The notes beneath the pieces are model-generated. The model had not been told where the DNA came from and did not search any database. It saw only the letters and a list, made by a program, of their open reading frames with translations. From JAZDJP01 sp043803805 (GTDB lineage: Bacteria > Planctomycetota > JAZDJP01): a DNA stretch of 51,398 bases. Position numbers and translations under genes: made by a program. Below, piece by piece: positions 7,838 to 17,000 of the stretch (position 1 is its first letter; the number at the start of each line of letters is the position of its first letter). Location: assembly GCA_043803805.1 (NCBI GenBank), contig JAZDJP010000007.1:1-51398 (forward strand). The letters are read 5' to 3'.

Positions 7838-9904
7838 ATGCTGAAAAAACTCGCGATCCTAACGGGTTCCCTGACGCTTCTGGCCATCGGAGCGGCCACC
7901 GCCGCCGATGAACCGGGTGTCGGCAGGCCCGACTTCACCATGCGGCGCGCCGGAAGAAATTTCGACGAACTCGCCTGGGAAATCGGGACCAAGACGGAGA
8001 AGATCCGCCGGGCCAAGGGGAATCCCGCGGCGCCGCCGCACCTCGTCCTGCTTCTCGACTCGACCTCCTCCGCCTGCCGGTACCTTGAGGAATTTCAGAA
8101 ATCCATCGGCGAGCTTTTCAAAAGGGGGCCGAAGAACCTTCAGGTGAGCGTGGTGGCCCTCCGCAGCCAGCCGGCGGTGGTGAACACCAACATGGTGGAG
8201 GTCAAGGAGGTCCGCCGGGCCATCATGCAGGTGGTCACGGAGGGCCGCGACTCCCAGACGCGGGCGAAGGTCCAGCTCAAACCCGAGCAACGCATCCAGA
8301 TCGCCGCCTGGGAATCCCTCACCTTCGCCACCCCCGACGACTGCATCAAGGACTGGTGCGCCGGGGTGCGGTTCTGCCTCAAGACGTTCGGCACGGATTA
8401 TCCGATCGACGCGCTGTGCGTCTTCACCCTGGACAACGCGGACACGGAGAATAACGTCGAGGGGCTGGTGACGGAACTGACCGCCGCCCGGACCACCCTC
8501 ATCGCCTGCGCGCCCGAGACGCTCCTGACCACCTCCGATCCCATGACGTACTGGACGCGGCAGAAGGCCTACGACGAGTACAAGAAACTCATCAATCTGG
8601 ATTACGGCGCCACGTTCGCGTTTCACCGCCGCGAGTCGTCCGTCAACGAGGTCATCCCGGTCAGCGGCCTGGGCGGACCGGCGGAGAACTCGGGAAACAC
8701 CACCGGATACGGCTTCTACGGGCTGTCCCGGGTCGGTTGGGCCACCAGCGGCGCCTATTTCCTCATCAGCCCGATTGCCGAGGCCCAGTGCGCCTGCATG
8801 TTCCACGGTCCGGGTGACCGCCTGACGCGGTGGCTGTGGAACGACGAGGCCATGAAACCACCCAAGATCATCGACATTATCAACGGGAAAGCCCCCGTGG
8901 CGCCGGTCATCAAGGCCTGCGAGTTCGAAGCGGAAAACCAGGGCAAATACTTCCCCTCGTTCCTCTCGCGTGTCGAGGTGGATAAACTTTACGCCTCCAG
9001 CCCCTATTACCAGTACCTCTTCTCGCTCGGGCAGGGACGGAATACCGGCGCGAACACCGGGACCAACTGGCACTGGGGGGAACGGAACCACTGGCACTGG
9101 GGAGAGGGGGAGTACACGTATCTGTCATACGCGGTCTCCCCGTGGGATCTCGGCGGGAAAGCCCCCGACGCCTCGGCGGACGAACTCCCGAGGCTCCGGG
9201 TCTCCTCCGAGTGGCGATGGCCGCCGGGTGTGCATAACGTCCACTTCGTCAATGACCCGGCCATCCTGGGCGGCTACGCCTCGTTCTATACCACGAAGTC
9301 GATCGAGGCCGTAAAAAAATACCTCGACGGGGCCATCCCCCAACTCGTGCCCTACATCCAGAAGGTGAAGGACAACATACCCAGGACGCCCCCGGGGCCG
9401 AACGATCAACGGGCTCTGGCGGAGATCGAATACTTCATCATGTCCCTGGAGAATCAGCTCTTCTATGTGAAACAGTACCGCTACTTCCTCGACATGATGC
9501 TCAAGGATGACGCCGCCCTGGCCACCCTCAAGGGGAATGGCAACGTGACCAAGGGCGGCATGGGGGTCCCCTACCTTGAAATCCGGATGCCGCGGGTCCT
9601 CAAGCAGCGGTGCGAGGAATTCGCCAAGGCCATGAGCCAGCGCGGCCCCATCTACGGCGGGGAACCGGGGAAGACGGACCTGGCCCGGCTGCTCACCGCC
9701 AAACGGGAATTCACCGACAAGGTGGGGCAGACCACATGGACCAATTTCTTCGACCTCGCCTGGATGACAAACTATCACTGGGTCAGGCTCTGCCCGGTCC
9801 CCAGCGGACCGGGCACTTCCCCGAGGCCGAAGATGCCGCTTCCACCGTCCTACGGCGACCCGGGAACCCCCAAGGGACCCAGCGGCGGATCGCAGGCGGA
9901 CTAA
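7838..9904 (+). CDS. Exported VWA-like protein, unknown function
   Basis: A 688-residue protein with a signal peptide (MLKKLAILTGSLTLLAIGAATA, cleavage near 22). Residues 68-190 resemble a von Willebrand A fold: HLVLLLDSTSSA gives a DxTxS variant of the MIDAS metal site at 74-78. The middle part has a His/Trp-rich stretch (NWHWGERNHWHWGEGEY, about 410-426). The C-terminus is Pro/Gly rich. The start is set by GGAGGG 7 nt before ATG 7838. It leads a four-gene plus-strand run of exported proteins. Binding of a protein partner or surface display is possible, but I do not recognise the family. Confidence 0.7.
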   Translation: MLKKLAILTGSLTLLAIGAATAADEPGVGRPDFTMRRAGRNFDELAWEIGTKTEKIRRAKGNPAAPPHLVLLLDSTSSACRYLEEFQKSIGELFKRGPKNLQVSVVALRSQPAVVNTNMVEVKEVRRAIMQVVTEGRDSQTRAKVQLKPEQRIQIAAWESLTFATPDDCIKDWCAGVRFCLKTFGTDYPIDALCVFTLDNADTENNVEGLVTELTAARTTLIACAPETLLTTSDPMTYWTRQKAYDEYKKLINLDYGATFAFHRRESSVNEVIPVSGLGGPAENSGNTTGYGFYGLSRVGWATSGAYFLISPIAEAQCACMFHGPGDRLTRWLWNDEAMKPPKIIDIINGKAPVAPVIKACEFEAENQGKYFPSFLSRVEVDKLYASSPYYQYLFSLGQGRNTGANTGTNWHWGERNHWHWGEGEYTYLSYAVSPWDLGGKAPDASADELPRLRVSSEWRWPPGVHNVHFVNDPAILGGYASFYTTKSIEAVKKYLDGAIPQLVPYIQKVKDNIPRTPPGPNDQRALAEIEYFIMSLENQLFYVKQYRYFLDMMLKDDAALATLKGNGNVTKGGMGVPYLEIRMPRVLKQRCEEFAKAMSQRGPIYGGEPGKTDLARLLTAKREFTDKVGQTTWTNFFDLAWMTNYHWVRLCPVPSGPGTSPRPKMPLPPSYGDPGTPKGPSGGSQAD

Positions 9905-9920
9905 GAGCCCGGGGGCGACC

Positions 9921-10670
9921 ATGCGGACTCTTTATGCCATTGTTCTCATCGTTGGCGCCGTTCTGGCCGCCGGGGCCGCGGCGCCCACGGGTTCCGCCCT
10001 GAAGGGAAAGCCCGTCACCGTCCTCCAGGTGGCGCTTTACGACGGGACCTGGTCGGTGGAACCGGTAAAACTGGCGAACATCCCCTGGCTTTTCCAGCAA
10101 CTCCAGATGGACTACCGGGTCATGGCCGCGGCCGACCAACAGGCCCGGCACGAATGGAAAAGGGTATTTTCCGCGCCGGACAAATCCGATTGGAAATGGG
10201 TGGTTCCCGATCCCGCCCCGCCGGAGGTGAAGAACGTCGGGCGGTTCGCGGACGAACTCGATGCCGAGGATGCCGTTGACGCCGCCAAAAAGGAGTTGGA
10301 AAAGCGATTCGCGTCCCCTCCTCCCCCGGAGGGGATGGATCCCAGGGCGTTCCTCCTGTGCCGGGAGGAAAACCGCCGGCTGATCCGGCATTACACGGGC
10401 ATGGTCCGGGACTCCCAGGAGCGACGGGATGAAGCGGCGGTGGACAAACTCCCGGAGGCCCGCCGGGCGGAAATTCTCGATCTGATCACGAAAATCGATC
10501 GGGGATTCATGGAACGCCTCCAACCGCTTCTTGCGGAAAACGGGGAATTCGATATCATTGCCCTCTGCCGCGAGCAACAGGCCGCCCTTGAGGATATCCA
10601 TAAGAAATACGGCCTGACGGATTACCAGGCACTCCTTCTTCGGAAGGAAAAGGGTACAACGACCCCGTAA
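9921..10670 (+). CDS. Exported protein, paralogue A
   Basis: A 249-residue protein with a signal peptide (MRTLYAIVLIVGAVLAAGAAA). The mature part is mostly helical and charged. It begins with VALYDGTWSVEPVKLANIPWLFQQLQMDYRV, which is clearly homologous to the next gene, so the two arose by tandem duplication. The gene follows the VWA-like gene by 16 bp with GGGGGCGACC as ribosome site. No catalytic motif is visible and I do not recognise the family. Confidence 0.7.
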   Translation: MRTLYAIVLIVGAVLAAGAAAPTGSALKGKPVTVLQVALYDGTWSVEPVKLANIPWLFQQLQMDYRVMAAADQQARHEWKRVFSAPDKSDWKWVVPDPAPPEVKNVGRFADELDAEDAVDAAKKELEKRFASPPPPEGMDPRAFLLCREENRRLIRHYTGMVRDSQERRDEAAVDKLPEARRAEILDLITKIDRGFMERLQPLLAENGEFDIIALCREQQAALEDIHKKYGLTDYQALLLRKEKGTTTP

Positions 10671-10685
10671 TTGCAAGGAGCCCCC

Positions 10686-11606
10686 ATGCCCATTCGGATT
10701 GTCACGGCGCTGACGATTCTGGCGGTCCTCGGACTGGCCGAAGCCGCTGACAAGGACAAACCGGTCCCCCCCGTCAACACCACCGGCCCCCGGCCTTACA
10801 CCATCCTCGGCGTCCAGTTCTATGACGGGACATGGTTGGTGGAACCCTTGAAGAAGGCCGACGCGCCGTGGCGTCTCCAGCAACTCTCCATGGACTTCCG
10901 CGTCATCGAAGAAGCCAACAAGCGGGCCCGGGAGGCATGGAACACCCGCTACTTCTCCAAGGACGGCTGGCGTTGGGTTCTGGAAAAGCCCGTCAGACCC
11001 ATCTATAGCGCCTACGGCAGCTACCCCGACGAGTTTGACGCGCAGGACAAGATCATCGAACTGAAAAAGATCTATGAGCAGAAAATGAGCCGCATGATCA
11101 AATCGAAGGATTACGGCACCCAGGCATGGCTCATCAGTCTGGAAGAGAACAAAAAAATCGTCAAATTGAAAATCCCGGAGGCCCGCGACGCGCTCCACAC
11201 GGCTGACGAGGCGGTGGTCACAAAGATTTCAATCGCCAAGAAACGCGAAATCTGGGACAAGGTTCACCAGGCGGAACTGGAAGCCAAGCAGTATCTCCTC
11301 CGGCGCCTCGAAAAAGGGGAGGATCTGGATCCCGTGGATGTGTACACCCTCCAACAGCGCATCCTCCTTGACGTCTACACCCGATACGAAATCAATGAAT
11401 TCCAGTGGGTCATCATCTGGGAGGAAGGCGACAAGGCGGGATGGCCCGTGCCCACGGGGACGGGCGCCGCCGCGCAGGAAAAGCCCCCCGAGAAGAAGCC
11501 CGAGGTCAAACCGATGAAAAAGAACGAAAAACCGCCGGTAAAAAAAGAAGAGAAGAAGCCACCGGTAAAAAAAGAAGAGAAGCCGCCGCCGGCACCGGCC
11601 AAATAA
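10686..11606 (+). CDS. Exported protein, paralogue B, with Lys/Pro repeat tail
   Basis: A 306-residue protein with a signal peptide (MPIRIVTALTILAVLGLAEA). The core VQFYDGTWLVEPLKKADAPWRLQQLSMDFRV matches the upstream neighbour. The last 45 residues are repeats of the type KKPPVKKEEK, a flexible, highly basic tail that might bind the wall or another polyanion. The start at 10686 has AAGGAG 5 nt upstream; the ATG at 10671 is not preferred. Function is unknown. Confidence 0.7.
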   Translation: MPIRIVTALTILAVLGLAEAADKDKPVPPVNTTGPRPYTILGVQFYDGTWLVEPLKKADAPWRLQQLSMDFRVIEEANKRAREAWNTRYFSKDGWRWVLEKPVRPIYSAYGSYPDEFDAQDKIIELKKIYEQKMSRMIKSKDYGTQAWLISLEENKKIVKLKIPEARDALHTADEAVVTKISIAKKREIWDKVHQAELEAKQYLLRRLEKGEDLDPVDVYTLQQRILLDVYTRYEINEFQWVIIWEEGDKAGWPVPTGTGAAAQEKPPEKKPEVKPMKKNEKPPVKKEEKKPPVKKEEKPPPAPAK

Positions 11607-11636
11607 CCCGGCTCATCACAAGAGATTTACACCTCC

Positions 11637-12905
11637 ATGCCCTGTCTTTCGTGGCGTTCGCGGCGTTTCCTGCCGGGAATTCTCGGCGTTCTCCTCCCGG
11701 CGGCCGGATGCCAATCCGGCCCGCCCGCCCCGGCCACGGGCGCCGTCCACCGGATCGAGGCGCCCTTCATACGCCAGGAACCCAACTGGTGCGGCCAGGC
11801 GGCCCTGGCCGCCTGCCTCGGGCACTGGGGAAAATCCATCCCCCAGGAGGATATCGCCCGCTCCACCTATGCGGCCTCCCTCCGTGGAACCCTCACGACC
11901 GATCTGGTCCTCTTCGCCCGAAAACAGGGATTCTGGGCAAGGTCCTTCCACGGCGGATCCATTGACGATCTGAAACGCATGATCCGGCAGGACATCCCCG
12001 TCATCATCCTCCTGAAATCCGGACCCGCATGGAGTCCGACCCGGCATTACGATCTCATCATCGGTTTCGATGAACCCCGGCGGGCGCTGATCGCCCACAC
12101 GGGCGCCCGGGCCGGGGCGCTTATCCCCCTCGACCGGTTCAAGAAAACCTGGGAACGGACCGGTCGCTGGGCCATGATTGTCCTCCCGCCCGACACGTCC
12201 CCCGAGGGACTCGAAGGGGAGGACTACCTGGAGATCGGACTTCTCGCGGAAAAAAGGGCCATGCTGGATGCCGCGCGAACCCATTACGAAAAAGCCCTGG
12301 GATTCCCGGCCACCGCCAAAACCGCCCTGTTCCGGCTCGGAAACATTGACATCAAGGAAAAACACTTTGCGTCCGCGGGAAATCGTTTTCAAAATCTGCT
12401 CCGGCAGGAGGAACTCTCGGAGACCCCCTCGCCGTCCTGGAAGGCGATTCTCCAGAATCACTGCGCCTGGGTGATCCTCGAATCCGGGGGCGGCCCCGGG
12501 GAGGCGGAAGCGCTGGTGGTTGCGGCTCTGGAGAGAGACCCGGACCGCAAGGTGTTCTACCTCGACACCCTGGCCCGGGTTCGGATTTTCCAGGGCCGCA
12601 CGGAGGAAGCCCTGAAAATCCTGGCGGAGGCCGGACAAGCCATTCCGCCCGGAACACCCGATACCGTCGCGGCCGACATCCGCGCGACGCTCCGGCTTCA
12701 CGCCTCGGAGGCTCATCGCCTGGCCGGGAAGCCACGGGAGGCCGCCCAAGCGCTCGGGGAGGCCCTTCTCGAGGCCCACGACCCCTGTCTGGTAAAAGAT
12801 CTCCGCGAGGCCGTGGACCGCATGGAAAAGGCCACCCGGCCGGGAATTGCGCCGGAAACGAAAACGGCGCCGGAGTCGCCGGCGCCGTCCATTCCTCAAC
12901 CGTAA
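11637..12905 (+). CDS. C39-like cysteine peptidase/TPR lipoprotein (PA2778-like)
   Basis: A 422-residue lipoprotein with signal peptide and lipobox LPAAGC (Cys25). Residues 38-180 are a papain-like C39 fold with Gln47, catalytic Cys52 in QEPNWCGQAAL and His137 in TRHYDLIIGFD. The usual third residue Asp is not evident: the expected position reads IAHTG, as I recall is also true of the PA2778 family. TPR-like repeats fill 195-400. It probably acts at the cell envelope as a peptidase or protein-binding module. It is last of the four exported-protein genes, and its 3' end contains the terminator of the convergent rpsQ-rplN genes. Confidence 0.75.
   Translation: MPCLSWRSRRFLPGILGVLLPAAGCQSGPPAPATGAVHRIEAPFIRQEPNWCGQAALAACLGHWGKSIPQEDIARSTYAASLRGTLTTDLVLFARKQGFWARSFHGGSIDDLKRMIRQDIPVIILLKSGPAWSPTRHYDLIIGFDEPRRALIAHTGARAGALIPLDRFKKTWERTGRWAMIVLPPDTSPEGLEGEDYLEIGLLAEKRAMLDAARTHYEKALGFPATAKTALFRLGNIDIKEKHFASAGNRFQNLLRQEELSETPSPSWKAILQNHCAWVILESGGGPGEAEALVVAALERDPDRKVFYLDTLARVRIFQGRTEEALKILAEAGQAIPPGTPDTVAADIRATLRLHASEAHRLAGKPREAAQALGEALLEAHDPCLVKDLREAVDRMEKATRPGIAPETKTAPESPAPSIPQP
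12864..12888 (-). terminator. Terminator of rpsQ-rplN inside a convergent gene
   Basis: A perfect 10-bp stem, ACGGCGCCGG with its complement around a 5-nt loop, followed on the minus strand by TTTTC. It sits 20 bp past the rplN stop and lies wholly within the last codons of the convergent lipoprotein gene. Confidence 0.7.
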
Positions 12906-12908
12906 AGC

Positions 12909-13277
12909 CTACACCACCTCGGCGGCCAGGGAGATGATTTTCATGAAGTTCTTCGCCCGGAGTTCCCGGGCCACCGGTCCGAAGATGCGTGTGCCCCTGG
13001 GATTCCGCTCGTCATCAATCAGCACGATGGCATTGTGATCGAACCGGACGTAGGAACCGTCCTCCCGCCGCACGGCCTTTTTCGTCCTCACCACCACCCC
13101 GCGAACGACATCCCCCTTGCCGATCTCGCTCTCGGCATCGGCCTTCTTCACGGCCACCACAACAACATCCCCGATGGTGGCGGTCCGCTTGTTCCCGCGG
13201 CCGATCACCTTGATGCAGGAGGCCATCTTCGCCCCGCTGTTATCCGCCACATCCACCCACGTCCGCATCTGGATCAT
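12909..13277 (-). CDS. rplN: Ribosomal protein uL14
   Basis: A 122-residue uL14 of normal length. It starts MIQMRTWVDVADNSGAK and contains CIKVIGRGNKRTATIGDVVVVAVK, VVVRTKKAVRREDGSYVRFDHNAIVLI and GTRIFGPVARELR. It binds 23S rRNA in the large subunit near the 30S interface. The start overlaps the rpsQ stop as ATGA, the order normal in the spc region. However, rplX and rplE do not follow: a terminator and a convergent gene come next. Confidence 0.97.
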   Translation of the reverse strand: MIQMRTWVDVADNSGAKMASCIKVIGRGNKRTATIGDVVVVAVKKADAESEIGKGDVVRGVVVRTKKAVRREDGSYVRFDHNAIVLIDDERNPRGTRIFGPVARELRAKNFMKIISLAAEVV

Positions 13278-13540
13278 GATGCCCCCTGCCCGGCCTTTTC
13301 GATGACCCGCACAAGGCGCCAGCGCTTCATCTTGGAAAGCGGACGGGTCTCCATGATCTCCACCCGGTCGCCCATCTTGGCCTCGTTCGTCTCGTCGTGC
13401 GCCTTGAACTCGGTGTGGCGCCGGATGTATTTCCCGTACCGGGCGTGCTTGACAAGCCGCTCGACCTGGACGGAGATCGTCTTTTGCATCTTGTCGCTCG
13501 TGACGACGCCGATCACTTTTTTCCGAATACCCCGGATCAT
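13274..13540 (-). CDS. rpsQ: Ribosomal protein uS17
   Basis: An 88-residue uS17 with RGIRKKVIGVVTSDKMQKTISVQVERLVKHARYGKYI, normal for the family; it binds 16S rRNA early in small-subunit assembly. GAGGAG lies upstream of ATG 13540. Normally rpsC-rplP-rpmC precede it. Here the upstream neighbour is fliS, 71 bp away, with a candidate promoter in the gap. Confidence 0.97.
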   Translation of the reverse strand: MIRGIRKKVIGVVTSDKMQKTISVQVERLVKHARYGKYIRRHTEFKAHDETNEAKMGDRVEIMETRPLSKMKRWRLVRVIEKAGQGAS

Positions 13541-13570
13541 GCGATTCTCCTCAAAACAGCGGGACCGCGC

Positions 13571-13598
13571 ATTTTAGTCATAATTCATGGTGTGGCAA
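13571..13598 (-). promoter_or_regulatory. Putative sigma-70 promoter for rpsQ-rplN
   Basis: The minus strand reads TTGCCA, a 16-bp spacer and TAAAAT, in the 71-bp gap between fliS and rpsQ. The -10 box is about 30 bp from the rpsQ ATG. It would free the ribosomal pair from flagellar control. Prediction from sequence only. Confidence 0.55.
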
Positions 13599-13611
13599 GG
13601 GAATTCCAAAA

Positions 13612-14067
13612 CTACCCCTGGAGATTGAGCGAAGAGGTCGCGGGAACGGCCGGGATGACGGGCGTTTTCGCGCCGACGCCGCCTCCACCGTCCGACCGGA
13701 TTTTCTCCACCGCCTCCGCCCAGGCCCGCCGAAGGGGCCGGAGCATGGCGAGAACGCCCTCCACGCGCGCGGCATCCCGGTGGAGGTTGGCCTCCACGAG
13801 GCGAAGATACCAGAAGTTGTACAGGGAAAAAAGCCGCTTCGAAAATTCCGGCTGGACCGCCTGATCCAGGGAGCACATCAACTCCATGAGCACACCCTGC
13901 GCCTTGATGAGGGCGGCATGGCTCTCCTCGACACGGGCCTCGCGCATGGCATGGACGGCCTTCTCGCAGAAACGGATCGCCCCGTCATACATGAGCAGAA
14001 GCAACTGCTCCCGGGAGGCGGTCCGAATCTGGGTTTCCAGGTATTTTTTCGCCGTGTCCGCTGACAT
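13612..14067 (-). CDS. fliS: Flagellar export chaperone FliS
   Basis: A 151-residue helical protein with the FliS pattern YLETQIRTASREQLLLLMYDGAIRFCEKAV and a four-helix core ending near residue 128, followed by a Gly/Pro/Val-rich tail. FliS caps the flagellin C-terminus in the cytoplasm before export. It lies 12 bp after fliD with only a weak ribosome site, so translation may depend on fliD. The tail is slightly longer than usual. Confidence 0.9.
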   Translation of the reverse strand: MSADTAKKYLETQIRTASREQLLLLMYDGAIRFCEKAVHAMREARVEESHAALIKAQGVLMELMCSLDQAVQPEFSKRLFSLYNFWYLRLVEANLHRDAARVEGVLAMLRPLRRAWAEAVEKIRSDGGGGVGAKTPVIPAVPATSSLNLQG

Positions 14068-14079
14068 GGGATGCGTCTG

Positions 14080-17000
14080 CTATTTCTTGCTCGACCCCTG
14101 GGACAGGGCCGAAACGAGCTGGGTCGAGATGAAATTGGACAGCGACTGCATCTCCGCCAGGGACGTTTCGAGGGCCGCGAACTGGCGGTAGAGACGCTCC
14201 TCCCGGATCTTGATCCGCGCCTCGAATTCGTCAATCTGCGTCTGGTAGAGCGCAATGGTTTCGTCAAGCGAATCCGTGGTGGTGACGATCGTTCCCGAGG
14301 CGTTGTTGACGACGAACTGCAGGCGATTGTCCACCCGCAGGCCCACGCCGGTCTGCGCGGTGATGGCGGACAATTTAGTCCCCGTCAGGATGTCGGAGGC
14401 GACGCCGGTGATATTCTCGATGCCGAGGTCCATGGCGGCCTTGCTCGAATTCAACGCCGTGACCTTGAGATTGGATCCGCCGCCGCTCGCATCGGTAAGC
14501 AGGATGGACCGCCCGTCGGGACCGATGGAGGCCACCACCTTGCCGCCGTTGGCGATCTCGTAGGCGCTTGTGGCGTCAAGGGCCACCGGCAATGCGGCGG
14601 CCAGCGTGAGGGTGCCGGTGGCGGCATTGTATCCGGTGATCTTCCGCGACTCGCCGGCATTCGCCCCCCCCGTGACGATCACTTCCATTCCCTTGAAGAA
14701 ATCATCCGCGTGAAGACCAATCAGGGAATCGTCCTCGAGAAGGAGTGTGGTGGAATCGCCATCGGCCGTCCCGTTCCGGAAGGCCCTCACGGTGTTGATG
14801 GCCGCGAGGACATCCTGCACCGTGCGCGCCGCTCCGCCCAATGCCACGTCCAAGTAACTCCCGTCCCGCATGGTCACCCGGAAATCGTCTCCGCCCACCA
14901 CCCGGCGGATGCCATTCCCGTTCCCCAGGGCCGAGAGAGACGTATTCCCGGTGATTTCGACCTGGGTGAAGAGATCCCTCACCCCGTCGGGATCCGCGGC
15001 GAGCGCATTCTCAAAAGCGGCCTGGTCGAATGTGAGCGTCCCCGTCTTCGTCACCGAGATGCCGACGCGGGAGAGACGGTCGTAGCGGCCAGAAATGCCC
15101 TTGACGGGATTGATCACGCCGTCGTAGAGCGCCTCCTCGATGGACTGGAGCGTCCGGTCGCCGATAAGCGGGCCCGCCTCCTCGGCGTCCGCGTCGTAAC
15201 TCATGAGCTCCTGGATTTTCCCGATGACGTTGTTGAACTGTTCCACGAAGGTGTCGGCCAGATCGCCGACCCTCGAGGTGTCCCGTGAAATGGTGACGGT
15301 GACGGGAGACGACGTGACCGCGCGCGCCACGATGTCCAAGTCCGTGGCGACATCCTCGAACAAATTGTCGTTGCCCCGGATCTGGGTGGGGTTCGTCGCC
15401 CCCATCACCAGCACGGCGTCCTGGGCCTCGGTCGAGACGGAGAAATCCAGAGACGTCGCACCCGTATCCACCACGACCTGGGCCAGGGCGCCGGTCCGGC
15501 TCCCGAGCAGGCTGAGGCGGTACGGCGTCCCGGAGGTGCCGTCGTTGACGATGGAGGCCGTGACGGCAATGCCACGGGCGTTGATCGCGTCGCGGAGCGT
15601 CTGAAGAGAGTCGCCGGCGCCGACATCGAAATGGAATTCGAAGGACCCGTCGATCGTCTGACCGAGGGCGTCGGATGCCGTCCCGAGAAGATTGAGGTCC
15701 TTCGCCGTCGAGCCGCCGCCCACCTCTTCCACTTTGAGGGCGACGCCCGTCAGGTCCGCGTCGTACAACCGGATGCCGTCCCCGGTCGCGTTGACGGAGG
15801 CCGTCACGTTGCTGGACTCCGCCGCCGCCTTGTCGTTGATGGCCTCGATGACCTGCCCCACGGTCGTCTTCGTGGAGAGATCCACGATGAACGTCCCGCC
15901 ATCCTTGTCGGTGACCTTGATCTTTCCGGCGAAAATCCCACGGCCGCCGTTCAGAACGGAAAGGTTCGTGTTCCCGCTGATGTGGGCCATCTGAAGATTC
16001 GTCCCGACGAGTTCCGTCGTGGTGGCGCTGTCCGGCGCCGCGAGACCCAGTCCCGCCGCCGTCGTTCCGACGACATCCGCCACGGAAAGCGTTGTGGCGC
16101 CGGCCGCATTGGCGTCCTCCAGGATGATCCCGGTGCCCCCGTCGTTGATGCGGGCGGTAACGTTCACCCCGGCGAGATCCAGGTTGATTTCCGCCAGGAT
16201 GTCGGAGAGGCCCGTGTAGGAGGCGGACGCCCCATAATCCAGGGTGACCGAGGTTGTCACCCCCGTCCTGTCGGTGACGTCGAACCGGTTGAGACCCGTC
16301 CCAACATCAATGCCGCTGAAACCGTCAATCGTCCGGAGAAGCACATCCCCCAGCTTCGGGATGACGCGGTCGCCCGTCACGGTGTCCGCGGCGGTCTTTC
16401 CCTCAAGACCGAGATCATAGGCCGCCTTACTCCCGTTCAGGGCGGTTACCGTTATATTTCCACCGCCCTCCGGCGTGGGATCGTCAATCACCAGGGAATT
16501 GCCGTCGGCGCTGACCGAAACATTCACGGGCGCCACCGCCTCGATGCTGGCGATGACATCCGCGATGGTTTCGTCCCCGTCGAGACTGATGTCGAAATCC
16601 GCCCCGTCCACATTGACACGCAGATCCATCACCGCCCCGCCGAGAATCCGCACCCCCAACCCCTGGTTGAGTTCATCGAGCCGGGTGGATTCCGCGATGT
16701 TGTTGACATCGTCCCCATCAAGATCCAATCCGGCGCCGACCGATTTCCAGATGCCGAGGTCTTTGGCAGTCGTCCCTCCCATCTCCACAACAGAAATCGC
16801 CCCGGCCCCGCTATTTTCGAGGAGAATCCCCTCCCCGTCGTCGCCGACCCGGGCCGTGATGTCCAGGTCCTTGCCGTTGATGACGTCGAGGACATCCTCC
16901 AGATTCACGGCGCCCGAGAGGTCAATCTCGGCGGATTTCGAGCCGTTGGTGATCTTGATCTTTCCCGGCTCCACCCCCTGCTGTCCGTTCAAAAAGGAAA

